DNA of 64,000 bases from positions 930,001 through 994,000 of the forward strand of contig NZ_JAMLFW010000001.1 of the NCBI RefSeq assembly GCF_024256385.1, in the 5' to 3' direction. Positions 18,348-26,383 of the stretch are shown in pieces. Every line of letters begins with the position of its first letter. The first letter of the stretch is position 1. The notes under the pieces are model-generated. The model was not told the DNA's origin and ran no database searches. It saw only the letters and a list, made by a program, of their open reading frames with translations. The position numbers and the translations under genes were made by a program. The DNA comes from Anatilimnocola floriformis. GTDB taxonomy: Bacteria > Planctomycetota > Planctomycetia > Pirellulales > Pirellulaceae.

Positions 18348-18807
18348 GAGGCACTCCTTTGCCAAACGTGTATGGCGGGAATAGCGGTGGCCGGACCGAC
18401 AGGTGACCGGCAACTGGCTTCGCAAATCGGCGGGATCAACCAAGCGAGCAGGTGGGCTTTGACAGCATTCTCGGAACAGACAGCACTTCAGGTGCAGCCC
18501 CGAGAATCCATACTCCCGTATTCGACGGTCGCCGTAGAACAATCAAGACTTTTGCGACTTACCGGCAGGAGCGGAACGAGCGGCACAGTTTGCCACGCTA
18601 GCGGGGAACTTTGAGAAGTTTGGCGCGAGGTCGCCGGAGAAAAACTGGGGCGGGAGGTGAGAGACGAGGGTGGGAGAAAAACTGTAGGCCGGAACAAGCT
18701 GTACTCAGCGCAGTTCCCGCGGGATTGGCGAACCAACGTCGCGCTGCCAATCCTGCCGGAACGGCGCAGGGCTTGTTCCGGCCTACATCAAGATCGTGAT
18801 TAGCTGC
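18348..18807. other. Intergenic region with a heptamer array and a long palindromic element
   Basis: No gene is supported. It contains a purine-rich array with 7-nt period (18647-18676) and the palindromic element at 18683-18787. The short direct repeat GGAGAAAAACTG occurs on both sides of the array (about 18636 and 18673). Confidence 0.6.
18683..18787. repeat. 105 bp palindromic REP/MITE-like element
   Basis: TGTAGGCCGGAACAAGC (18683-18699) is repeated in inverted orientation at 18771-18787. Inside it, GATTGGC (18723-18729) pairs with GCCAATC (18746-18752). The nested hairpin layout is typical of non-autonomous repeats mobilised by RAYT-type enzymes. Only one copy lies in the window. Confidence 0.7.
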
Positions 18808-19134
18808 TTACCAGCCCATGACCATGTTCGACTCGATCACCTTGCGGGCATGTTCCAGGTCGGTGCCCGTTTCGTGCATGTAGAGGCGAATGGCGTGAAC
18901 CTTGTCGCCCGAGCTCTTCGAGAGGCAATCGCGGGCCGTGGCGCAGACGTCGACCTTCTTGGCCGACAAGCCGAGCGCGCCCTTGCTGATGACCCACGTA
19001 TCGCGAGGCCGCTTGGTCATGCGAATGACCCGATCACCTGGGTAGGCCTCGCGTACGACGTTCCCAGCGGAACTCTCGTCAGCAGCCCAAGTGATGATGA
19101 TGTGTGCGTCCGTCTCAATCTCAAACAGTGGCAT
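18808..19134 (-). CDS. Small conserved-looking hypothetical protein
   Basis: 108 residues starting MPLFEIETDAHI from the ATG at 19134, with a good AAGGAG ribosome binding site. The longer open frame upstream is not used. It has a beta-rich N-terminal half (HIIITWAADESSAGNVVREAYPGD) and a helical C-terminal part (LYMHETGTDLEHARKVIESN). The domain is not recognised. Strong initiation signals and normal codon use argue that it is expressed. Confidence 0.72.
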   Translation of the reverse strand: MPLFEIETDAHIIITWAADESSAGNVVREAYPGDRVIRMTKRPRDTWVISKGALGLSAKKVDVCATARDCLSKSSGDKVHAIRLYMHETGTDLEHARKVIESNMVMGW

Positions 19135-19494
19135 GACAATCTCCTTCCCTTCACAAAGAACGCCGGGAAGTGTCGCCCCGTTGGCCCACGTCATTTTGGA
19201 AACGCGCGAGCCAATCAGAGTCAGGCACCCAAATGCAGGCCTTTTCGAATCGGTTGCAACTGCTGAACGTCGGCAGGCAACAACCGGGATTCTACCACAT
19301 TCAACCGGTTGGGCGGCAAGACAGTGTCGCGTTGCTCGCCCATCATTCGCCAAGATTGGCTGATAAAGAGTTCGTTTTCAAGACCCTGTGCGAAAATAGG
19401 AAATGGCCGTCCTCCGCGAACGAGCTGTTTGCTTTTGCTAACTGCAAGGTGCAAAATCCAACATTCGTTGCTACAACCGCCGGGGAAAGTTTTC
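19135..19494. other. Intergenic region between divergent genes, nothing recognised
   Basis: 360 bp between the minus-strand gene starting at 19134 and the LRR gene starting at 19495. It must hold two promoters. I see no repeat, hairpin or small gene that I can support. Confidence 0.5.
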
Positions 19495-20481
19495 ATGACC
19501 GCGCAGCCAGTAAGTCATCCACAGGCTTGGCGGTGGTGGTTGCAATTCAACTTGCGGACGTTGTTGCTGTTGACGACGGCAATCGCCGTTGGTCTGGCTT
19601 GGTGGTACCGAATTCGGGAACGCATGCAGGTCCGCGAAGCCGCAGTCGCACAGCTTGTGTCGCTCGGATTTCGCTTTGAATATGACCCGAAGCAACGTCC
19701 TTCTGATTTGGTCCGCATACTGACTGGCGATCGACTGCGCGGTGAGCCAGTGGCCACCGTGAGAGTTAGGGGCGAGCGAGCGGTCAATAATGAGCACCTG
19801 GCCCTGCTCGCTAACTTTCCAAAACTGCAACACTTGCATCTTGATTCTGCCCAGCTACCCAATGACTTGCGCATTCCCACTGTGCAACTCCGCTGGCTAG
19901 TTCTGAATTGCGACGGATTGAACGATGAAGGACTACGTTGCTTGCAGCAGATGCCGGAATTGGAAACGCTGGTGCTCATAAGCCGCCAGCTGAACGGCGA
20001 TGGGCTGCGGTATGTGTCGGAGTGCAAAAAACTGCGCAGTCTGCAGTTGCATTTTCCCATTGGGAACGGTCCGCTCAAACATTTACAGTCGCTCCCCGCT
20101 CTGGAGCATCTCAGTCTCTACCTCAGCAATGTTGATGACGATGGCTTGTCGCAAGTCGCGAAAATGACGAATCTTCGCGAGTTGTATTTGAATGGATTGG
20201 ATATCAGCAACGAGGGGATTGCCCAACTCCTGCCGCTGGGAAAGCTCACCGTGCTATCGATTACCGAGTGCCCACGAATCACAGATGAGGTGATGCCGCA
20301 TCTCGAGCAATTTGAGCGCCTGGAGCATTTGGGACTTGCTCCCTATATCACGGACGACTCAATCCTTGCATTGAGCCGAATCAGCACACTGCAAAGTCTG
20401 CATCTACCGAATTCGGCCATTACACCGAAAGGACGCGCTGAACTCAAATCACTACGGCCCAAGCTTTTTTTCACGCGGTAG
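19495..20481 (+). CDS. Membrane-anchored leucine-rich repeat protein
   Basis: 328 residues from the ATG at 19495 (GGGGAAAG ribosome binding site). It begins with WRWWLQFNLRTLLLLTTAIAV, the N-terminal membrane segment shared by many planctomycete proteins. From about residue 110 it contains leucine-rich repeats of about 24 residues (LRWLVLNCDGLNDEGLRCLQQMP, LEHLSLYLSNVDDDGLSQVAKM, LRELYLNGLDISNEGIAQLLPL). The fold suggests protein binding at the membrane, and the partner is unknown. Confidence 0.85.
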   Translation: MTAQPVSHPQAWRWWLQFNLRTLLLLTTAIAVGLAWWYRIRERMQVREAAVAQLVSLGFRFEYDPKQRPSDLVRILTGDRLRGEPVATVRVRGERAVNNEHLALLANFPKLQHLHLDSAQLPNDLRIPTVQLRWLVLNCDGLNDEGLRCLQQMPELETLVLISRQLNGDGLRYVSECKKLRSLQLHFPIGNGPLKHLQSLPALEHLSLYLSNVDDDGLSQVAKMTNLRELYLNGLDISNEGIAQLLPLGKLTVLSITECPRITDEVMPHLEQFERLEHLGLAPYITDDSILALSRISTLQSLHLPNSAITPKGRAELKSLRPKLFFTR

Positions 20482-20530
20482 CAGGAATACAGGAGCCGCA
20501 TGGCATTTTCCGCTCGGTTACGTTTCTCGG

Positions 20531-20842
20531 ATGTGCCGTAACAATGGTGGTCAGATCACGGTGGGGTCGGACTATTGGTTTCTGCATCCCATCTTTGATG
20601 ACAGCGACCGTGCGCGACTGAAGCGAACTTGCAACGATATCGTCCGCGAGACCGCTGCGGCCCGCGACCGGCCAGACTTCCCTGCCGCGGCGCTCACCAT
20701 TGGCAATAACGGCTGCGGTGACGAATTGATTCTGCTGCCCGACGATGACTCCGGCCGCTATGCCGAAGTGGTGTATTGGTGGGATCACGAAACGGGCGAG
20801 CTTGAGAAAGTCGCCGATGCTTTCGATGAGCTAACGCAGTAG
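20531..20842 (+). CDS. SMI1/KNR4 (SUKH)-like protein, probably 5'-truncated
   Basis: 103 residues if the ATG at 20531 is used. It contains NNGGQITVGSDYWFL and LTIGNNGCGDELILLPDDDSGRYAEVVYWWDHETGEL, which fit the SUKH immunity/SMI1 fold. The frame stays open upstream and reads FPLGYVSRMCRNNGG, which matches the usual 'LPxxYxxFLxxxNGG' of the family. No start codon is available there before the frame enters the LRR gene. A separate ATG at 20500 with an AGGAG signal is in another frame and stops after 13 codons. I infer a truncated gene or one broken by a frameshift. SUKH proteins are often immunity proteins, but no toxin gene is nearby. Confidence 0.55.
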   Translation: MCRNNGGQITVGSDYWFLHPIFDDSDRARLKRTCNDIVRETAAARDRPDFPAAALTIGNNGCGDELILLPDDDSGRYAEVVYWWDHETGELEKVADAFDELTQ

Positions 20843-22279
20843 CCTGCGAGTCGCGGAGTGACTTGGCGCGTAGGACGGACCACTGGTCCGTTCAGGGCGG
20901 CGAGTTTCGCCAACCGAGCTTGATACCCGCTTCGAGACGGACCATTGGTCCGTCCTACGACCTGCTGCCTTTCCCCCCCGCCCCAGATCCCAACTCCTAG
21001 TTCCCAGCCCCCACCCCAAATTCCTCCCAATGCAATACAGCGCCTCATTCGACCTGAGCAACATCTTGCCATCCGCCACGGCGGGGCTGCCGTTGCTGGT
21101 GGTGCGATCGAGCGGCGGATTGTGCGCAACCAGCTGAAACTGCGGCTTGGCGGCGACGACATACGTGCCGTTGTTGCGGCTCACGTAATAGATGTTGCCG
21201 CCGGCGAGAACAGGCGAGGCATAGATCGTGTCGGGGCGCGGCTCGAGGCGTTGCTCGTAAACGATTTCGCCAGTCTTGGCATCGGCGCAATAGGCCACGC
21301 CGCGGCTCTCATGGGTCCAGTACAAATAGCCTTCGTGAAAAACGGGCGAGCAAACGTTCGAGCCCTTTTTCATTTCCCAGATTGGTTGCACCTCGCCGCG
21401 GCCGCCGGCTTTAACTGCCACACCCATTCCGGAGCGAGCGCCGATGGCATACACAATTCCATCGTGAGCAATCACGCTGGGGCACACATAATCTTGAATC
21501 CCCGGCGCTCGCCACAGCGGCTTGCCGGTGTCGGGATCGTAGCCTTGCAGTTCACCCTGGCTGCTCAGCACCAGCTCGACTTTATTCCCCGGCGCCTTCA
21601 CCAGGATCGGCGAGTTCCACGCCTCGCGCACGCCGCGCTGCGACCAGGCCTTGCTGCCGTTCCGTTTGTTGAGCGCGACGAGTTCGCCACTCTCGACGCT
21701 GGCATTCACGATCACGGTGTTCTTGTAGAGGACCGGCGAGGTCGCCGAGCCCCAGCTGTGCGTCTTGTCGCCGACTTTTTGTCCCCAGCGCGGCTTCCCC
21801 TTCAAATCCATGCAGCCGACGCCCGACTTGCCGAAGAAAACGTACACCGAGTCGTTGTCGAGGCAGGGCGTGCTCGATGCGTAACCGTGCAAGGCTTGAA
21901 AACCCTGGAACCGCTCCTCGGGAACGAGGGCTTTGGCCGGAAACGACCACTGCTGCTTGCCGGTTTTCAAATCGAAACACAGAACATGCCGCGACAACTC
22001 GCTTTGCTCGGCGTTGTCACCCTCGCGCAGGCCGTAGCCCGAGTAACACGTGAGATAAACCTTGCCAGCCGCAATCACCGGGCTGCTGCCGCCAGGCCCG
22101 GGCAAGTCGACCTTCCACAGCAGGTTCTCACTCGCGCTCCAGCGCGTCGGCAGCGCCGTCGCTGGCGAGCTGCCATCCTGAGCAATGCCGCGAAATTGCG
22201 GCCAGTCCTCGGCCTGCAGAGCAGGGCAGGGGAGGGCGGTAAGGATCAAGACCAGCGACAGTTTTCCGAGACGATTCAT
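20831..22279 (-). CDS. Secreted PQQ-like beta-propeller protein with repeat-derived tail
   Basis: 482 residues. A signal peptide (about 1-22, ending PALQAE) is followed by AEDWPQFRG, the standard opening of planctomycete PQQ-like outer-membrane/BamB-type propellers. Blade motifs follow (KTGKQQWSF, DTGKPLWRAP, KTGEIVYEQRL). It probably acts as an exported scaffold or quinoprotein-like dehydrogenase, and no cofactor-binding residues can be confirmed. The normal end of the family would be near EALYCIGRN (about residue 415). Here about 65 extra residues follow, encoded first by a 7-nt-period array and then by a palindromic repeat (20869-20959). The gene overlaps the convergent SUKH gene by 12 bp. 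Confidence 0.85.
   Translation of the reverse strand: MNRLGKLSLVLILTALPCPALQAEDWPQFRGIAQDGSSPATALPTRWSASENLLWKVDLPGPGGSSPVIAAGKVYLTCYSGYGLREGDNAEQSELSRHVLCFDLKTGKQQWSFPAKALVPEERFQGFQALHGYASSTPCLDNDSVYVFFGKSGVGCMDLKGKPRWGQKVGDKTHSWGSATSPVLYKNTVIVNASVESGELVALNKRNGSKAWSQRGVREAWNSPILVKAPGNKVELVLSSQGELQGYDPDTGKPLWRAPGIQDYVCPSVIAHDGIVYAIGARSGMGVAVKAGGRGEVQPIWEMKKGSNVCSPVFHEGYLYWTHESRGVAYCADAKTGEIVYEQRLEPRPDTIYASPVLAGGNIYYVSRNNGTYVVAAKPQFQLVAHNPPLDRTTSNGSPAVADGKMLLRSNEALYCIGRNLGWGLGTRSWDLGRGGKAAGRRTDQWSVSKRVSSSVGETRRPERTSGPSYAPSHSATRRLLR
20869..20959. repeat. Paired-hairpin REP element, copy 1 (GGACCAxTGGTCC family)
   Basis: GTAGGACGGACCACTGGTCC at the left end and GGACCATTGGTCCGTCCTAC at the right end are inverted copies around a spacer of about 47 bp. 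Each end also contains its own GGACCA/TGGTCC palindrome. Related copies lie at 41105-41196 and 56064-56155. This copy is translated as the C-terminal tail of the PQQ-propeller protein. Confidence 0.8.
20970..21016 (+). repeat. Degenerate heptamer (7-nt period) array
   Basis: Pyrimidine-rich on the plus strand, it divides into seven-base units such as ATCCCAA, CTCCTAG, TTCCCAG, CCCCCAC. It is read through as coding sequence (GWGLGTRSWDLGRGG) near the end of the PQQ-propeller gene. Confidence 0.55.
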
Positions 22280-22423
22280 AGAAGCTACCCGCGGCGAACA
22301 AACTCAGTGCGCAATCTCACCCCATATTGAATGGACGTGAAGCGGCAATATCTTTCAAGCTTTTGTCAGATTTTTGGCGCCGACCGGTTTCGAGCTTGAT
22401 CGGCGACCGAGTTCCGCTCCCAA

Positions 22424-22819
22424 TCACTGCCGGGCGCGAATGATGAACACCGGAACTTTCATCACCTCCGACGATTCGGCATCTTCTACAACCTCAACAC
22501 CCTCGCCGAACAACTGCTCATAGGCCTCCTTGGCAGTGTCAGCTTGGATCGACTTGGTGACTTTGGTCCCGCTGTTGAGCCCCAGCGGCTTCAGGCTCGG
22601 CCAATCGACTTTCGCTTGTGCGCCGTATCGGAAATAAGTAAAGAAACTCGCTTCGTCCAGGTTGGCGTTGAGGAAGTGGAGCGGTTGCTCAACCCCAGCC
22701 AGCTCGCGGATTTCACCGGCCAGCAAACTTTGCAGCCGCCATTCCCAGCCGAGCCAGCCCAACAGAAATAGAGCGATGATCAGCCACAGGGCATCGCGTA
22801 TATCGAGCTTCTTTTTCAT
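22424..22819 (-). CDS. Small membrane-anchored protein, STN-like, gene B of pair
   Basis: 131 residues. One N-terminal transmembrane helix (DALWLIIALFLLGWLGW) is followed by a coiled region and a C-terminal segment with VDWPSLKPLG...TAKEAYEQLF. This parallels the upstream gene product, so the two look like paralogues. The ATG overlaps the upstream stop by 4 bp (ATGA), which indicates translational coupling. Confidence 0.72.
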   Translation of the reverse strand: MKKKLDIRDALWLIIALFLLGWLGWEWRLQSLLAGEIRELAGVEQPLHFLNANLDEASFFTYFRYGAQAKVDWPSLKPLGLNSGTKVTKSIQADTAKEAYEQLFGEGVEVVEDAESSEVMKVPVFIIRARQ

Positions 22820-23295
22820 GGCTGCTCCTTTTGAGCGGCTCGCTTCTGGCGATCTGCTTCCTGCATCTTCAGAAAGTGTGGACTTCGCCGATAATCCCAG
22901 GGCTGGTTGGCGGGACCATCGCGTTCGATGTTGCGGGCCCGGACGCGAATTCCCCGGTCGGTCCCTTCGGCAATCGCCATGTTGAAAAACAGACGCTCGA
23001 CCGCATGGACGAGCGAACCATCGACCAGATTTTGAGTCACGGGCATGCGCGGAGTCAGCTCAGTCACCTTGGTGACGCTGGGCCAATCGACCTCGATTTT
23101 CACGCCATGAGCCTGTTCGAGCGTGGCGATCGCGTCCTCCAGCGGCATGTCGATCAGCGCAATGGGCGGAGCGATAGAGTGATAATAGCGAGCTTCGCTG
23201 GCCAACCGCTGCGTGCGCGTCCGTTCCCGCCACAGCAGGCACGCGAGCCCGACGATCAAGATCAACCAAAAGACGTCGCGCAGTCGAAACGTCAT
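22816..23295 (-). CDS. Small membrane-anchored protein with STN-like domain, gene A of pair
   Basis: 159 residues from the ATG at 23295 (GGAGAAAGG ribosome binding site). One membrane helix (about residues 8-24) is followed by a domain with IDMPLEDAIATLEQAHGVKIEVDWPSV and HAVERLFF. This resembles the short 'secretin and TonB N-terminal' (STN) module, in which 'PLxxALxxLxxxxGxxxxxD' is conserved. It could be part of an envelope assembly, but there are no secretin genes nearby. The 560 bp region upstream carries an unusual phased repeat array that may regulate this pair. Confidence 0.72.
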   Translation of the reverse strand: MTFRLRDVFWLILIVGLACLLWRERTRTQRLASEARYYHSIAPPIALIDMPLEDAIATLEQAHGVKIEVDWPSVTKVTELTPRMPVTQNLVDGSLVHAVERLFFNMAIAEGTDRGIRVRARNIERDGPANQPWDYRRSPHFLKMQEADRQKRAAQKEQP

Positions 23296-23507
23296 GCGCC
23301 TTTCTCCCAGCCCCGCGGCACATCTTGGCATGCAGCGATTGGAATCTCAATCAGTGATTTTTGCCGTGACGTCCTGAATGAAACTCATTTGACGAAATAG
23401 TGTTCAATTGTACAATTCACGTTCGCGACGACGCAAGCCTTGATCCTTGGCAAACTGGTGGACATTGAACGACGGCAAGGGAGTCGTGCGCGCTTCGCCG
23501 TGGGTGA

Positions 23508-23529
23508 AATGACTCGGCAGCGAGTCATT
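23508..23529. promoter_or_regulatory. Perfect hairpin AATGACTCG / CGAGTCATT
   Basis: A 9 bp stem with a four-base GCAG loop, placed 5 bp before the first GTTATA element. There is no T-run, so it is not a typical terminator. It could be an operator or an RNA structure. Confidence 0.5.
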
Positions 23530-23534
23530 GCGAG

Positions 23535-23572
23535 GTTATATGGTGTTATACGGGAGTTATCGGGCTGTTATA
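23535..23572 (+). promoter_or_regulatory. Four GTTATA/GTTATC direct repeats at 10-11 bp spacing
   Basis: Elements start at 23535, 23545, 23556 and 23567, so all four face the same side of the helix. Two more are 10 bp apart at 23692 and 23702, and one lies at 23781. This geometry is typical of tandem sites for OmpR/PhoB-type response regulators, but the regulator is unknown. Confidence 0.55.
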
Positions 23573-23858
23573 TCCGACTGGGAGCGAATTAAGGGTTTGC
23601 GGTGCGGCCGGCTGCGGCAAGGTGTTAGCCTTGAGTGTCTTGCGGCGACGGAGAGTTGCGCAACATCTGAAAACGACACGGTGAGTCAGTGGTTATAAAG
23701 TGTTATATTGGTTTGTCGTGTGTTTTTCGTAAGTGCTGACGTAGTTGGCGTTTTCAGTCGATTCGCAAATCACGCGCGCTGTTATAAACCTCGTGAGCGA
23801 AGCGTTTCCAAGGGAAGATCACCGCGAACTTGCGGCGGAGAATAGCTCACCGAATGAG

Positions 23859-25523
23859 CTACGAAGAAGATGCCATCCGCTTCAGCTGATCCGGCAAAGT
23901 GTCGAGTGGATGCAGCACGAAGCTGAATTCGCGGCTGCCGAGGATCTTGGCCGTGTGCAGATCGCGCTCGCGATCCTTCAGTTCGTCACGGAGACGGATT
24001 TCGACATCGGTGAGAAGCAGTTGCAACTGGCGGTTGAGATCGTCAAGCGCCCGGAACTGTTCGGGCGCCGCGCCGCGAAAATGGAATTGATGCTGCCGGA
24101 GGAGTTCGGCTTTTTTGCTCGCAAACTCGGTAGCCGCGGTCCGCAGGGCAGGGGAGGCATCGCCGGCGAACTTCTCTGGGTGGAATCGGATCTCGCGAAT
24201 CAGTTGCTTCGCATTCAGCACATCGGCGGCAGAAACATCGGGCCGAGGAATCGGTAACTTCACGGTGCCCGTGACGGTCATGTACGTCGGCGGCTCGCTG
24301 TCAAAGTAGCGCCGAATGATCGCATCGGTCAGCTCATCGTACTTGGCCCCGCCGATGCCGTGGATGAAGAGATCGCTGAGGTAGAGGCGGGCGTACATCG
24401 TGGTGATGAGGGCCCGCGGGCGGATCTTGATGCCGCGAGATTCCAAGTCTTGCAGTTGCTCGACCAGTGTTTCTGGATCGTACAAGCTGCAGTGCAAATC
24501 GAAATTCGTCGCAGCCCGATCCGTGAACTGCAAAAAGAGGTCGCCACTCGCTACGAAGACGTTGCGCACGAACAGACGTCTGCGAAACGGACCCTCTTTC
24601 GTCCAGATCCAAAATGGCGCCTCGAGCCAATCTCCTTCGGCAACTAGTTCGGGTACGGGATGGCTAGCACTCCGGATTTTATTGACCGCGCGATACTCGG
24701 CGAGCGAGCGGTTGTAGATTTCCTGAAAGTGAGGCAGCTGCGAAAAGATATCGAGGGCGAACTTGCGAAAGCTTTCGGTCTGAGCAACATGACTGAGTGG
24801 CAACTCCAGCGTCTGCAGCCCGAGCTCTGCTTCGAGACGATGCCGGGTTTGAGCCAGCAGCAATCCCAGCGGCAGCGACTTGTGGAGGATCTTCTCTGCC
24901 TCGTGGTTGTGCCAAAGCTTCTCAACCAGGAGCGAGGTATCGCGCTGAAACCATTTGCGGGAGTCGAATGCCTTGCGCAGGCGACTGTCGAAAGAGTTCA
25001 GCACATCCGGCGAAGCGATTTGTCGTTCTTCGAAGGGAATTGCTGGCGCCGGCGCATCAATGGCTAATTCTTCGGTGAGTGGCCGATGCAAATCTCCGGT
25101 GGGAATACGAATCGACGTATGGAGCGCAACGTCGTTGTCGATTACCAAGTTGATAGTGGTAGCTTGGTGCTCGGTTTGATTAGGAATCTCTCGGCAGCGG
25201 TCCAGCACAAAGTTCTTCAACCAGACACCTGGGTGAAACAGCTCTGGCTGATGGCCTGCCAAGACGATCGGAGTCTCACTGGAAAAGTCGAGCGAGCTCG
25301 GGGAGAAATCGCGGTAGCTTCGCGAATATTCGTTGGCCGCTTTGAGGAATTCGTAACGAGTGAAGTTGTAGGCAGCCCCGCGGCGGTTGCGGTTGGCTTC
25401 AAGCGTTGGGTGGGCGCTGGCCAGCGGTGGCGTGATTAGAGTTTCGCCATCGCCGCGCGGTGCGCGGATGTGATGGCGGCGGATGGGGACTTCGGCGGGA
25501 AGCGGATTCGATGGCTGAGTCAT
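23859..25523 (-). CDS. Conserved hypothetical protein, about 550 residues, GHQPELFHPGVW motif
   Basis: 554 residues from the ATG at 25523. The open frame continues upstream through a dispersed repeat and is not trusted. The protein is soluble, with no signal peptide. It contains IVLAGHQPELFHPGVWLKNF (about residues 75-95), LVIDNDVALHTS, a long central alpha-helical region, and GGAKYDELTDAIIRRYF. The 'GHQPxLFxxGxW' stretch is faintly like that of BshC (bacillithiol ligase), but length and other motifs do not convince me, so I give no function. A polar-motif copy (24146-24156) encodes SPALR in its C-terminal part. Confidence 0.75.
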   Translation of the reverse strand: MTQPSNPLPAEVPIRRHHIRAPRGDGETLITPPLASAHPTLEANRNRRGAAYNFTRYEFLKAANEYSRSYRDFSPSSLDFSSETPIVLAGHQPELFHPGVWLKNFVLDRCREIPNQTEHQATTINLVIDNDVALHTSIRIPTGDLHRPLTEELAIDAPAPAIPFEERQIASPDVLNSFDSRLRKAFDSRKWFQRDTSLLVEKLWHNHEAEKILHKSLPLGLLLAQTRHRLEAELGLQTLELPLSHVAQTESFRKFALDIFSQLPHFQEIYNRSLAEYRAVNKIRSASHPVPELVAEGDWLEAPFWIWTKEGPFRRRLFVRNVFVASGDLFLQFTDRAATNFDLHCSLYDPETLVEQLQDLESRGIKIRPRALITTMYARLYLSDLFIHGIGGAKYDELTDAIIRRYFDSEPPTYMTVTGTVKLPIPRPDVSAADVLNAKQLIREIRFHPEKFAGDASPALRTAATEFASKKAELLRQHQFHFRGAAPEQFRALDDLNRQLQLLLTDVEIRLRDELKDRERDLHTAKILGSREFSFVLHPLDTLPDQLKRMASSS

Positions 25524-25536
25524 TTTGCGGGGTTGG

Positions 25537-25594
25537 CCCCTCACCCCAACCCTCTCCCCGGTGTTGCTACTCGGAGAGTACCGGGGCGAGGGAG
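25537..25594. repeat. Dispersed repeat CCCCTCACCCCAACCCTC...GGGGCGAGGGAG, copy 1
   Basis: The CCCTCTCCCC and GGGGCGAGGG ends are imperfect inverted repeats. Related copies lie at 41420-41462 and 43912-43953. It lies in the spacer between the 554-residue protein gene and the glycosyltransferase gene. Confidence 0.65.
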
Positions 25595-25633
25595 TTGTCA
25601 TCTCGCTGAAGCAAGATCTGCAGAAGAAGCAGA

Positions 25634-26383
25634 CTACATCAAGCACTCACCCGACAGCATCTGATCGCGGGCCAGTTCCAGTGCTTCGGCAGCGGCGATG
25701 GCGCGGTTCATGGTCAGGTGGTAATACTGCAGCCGCACGTCGCCGTCGTCGAGGTTGCCGCCGAACGAGCGTTTTTCGTCGAGATAGATCAGCGGCACCG
25801 GCATCTCTTTGATCCGCAGTCGAGCGTAGGCCGCTTGCACCCAAAACTCGAGCGGCATCGAGTAGCCGGTTTCGGTGATGGCTAGTTTCTTCAGGGCGCT
25901 CACGCGGTAGCACTTGAAGCCGCAGAAAGCGTCGGTCAGTTCCAGACCGAGCCGTTGATTCACTTCAGCGGTAATCGTTTCATTAATCCGGCGGCGGGTT
26001 TCCGGCGGCAGGCTGTCGCCCGAAAACTGCCGCAGGTAACGGCTGCCCGAGACGATGTCGATGTCGGGCGTACACTGCTCGAAGAAGAGCGGAATCCGCT
26101 TCGGCTCGTGCTGGCCATCGCAATCGATGGTCACCAGCTTGTCGAAGTGATGAACGCGGGCGTAATTGAATGCCGAGATCAAGCCGCCGCCGTAACCCCG
26201 GTTTTGCGGATGGGTCAGGACGCGGACATCTTTGCGGCGGGCGAGGACCTCGGCAGTGCCGTCGCTCGAACCATCGTCGACGACGAGTACCTCTTTACAG
26301 TACTTCAGCACTTCATCGAGGACCCCATCGACGTGTTTCACCTCGTTAAAAACGGGCAAGGCAACCAACCAACGTTCCGACAT
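25634..26383 (-). CDS. Family 2 glycosyltransferase (dolichyl-phosphate mannosyltransferase-like)
   Basis: 249 residues. GT-A fold motifs: VALPVFNEVKHVDGVL at the N-terminus, VLVVDDGSSDGT (nucleotide-sugar site), and TIDCDGQHEPKRIP with the metal-binding DxD-type DCDGQH. There are no transmembrane segments at the C-terminus, unlike many DPM1 relatives, so it is probably a soluble or peripheral enzyme that transfers a sugar to a polyprenyl phosphate or similar acceptor. Stand-alone gene with no surrounding polysaccharide cluster. Confidence 0.9.
   Translation of the reverse strand: MSERWLVALPVFNEVKHVDGVLDEVLKYCKEVLVVDDGSSDGTAEVLARRKDVRVLTHPQNRGYGGGLISAFNYARVHHFDKLVTIDCDGQHEPKRIPLFFEQCTPDIDIVSGSRYLRQFSGDSLPPETRRRINETITAEVNQRLGLELTDAFCGFKCYRVSALKKLAITETGYSMPLEFWVQAAYARLRIKEMPVPLIYLDEKRSFGGNLDDGDVRLQYYHLTMNRAIAAAEALELARDQMLSGECLM

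Larger units (their letters stand above)
23296..23858. other. Long regulatory intergenic region with hairpin and phased repeats
   Basis: 563 bp without a supported gene, upstream of the STN-like pair and downstream of the gene ending at 23859. It holds a 15-mer shared with 41041-41055 (23398-23412), a 9 bp perfect hairpin (23508-23529), and seven GTTAT(A/C) elements, most at 10-11 bp spacing. Confidence 0.65.

Noticed and set aside
23535-23572. Possible CRISPR or iteron origin
   Set aside because: The repeat unit is only 6 bases with 4-5 base gaps. There are no spacers, cas genes or replication initiator gene.
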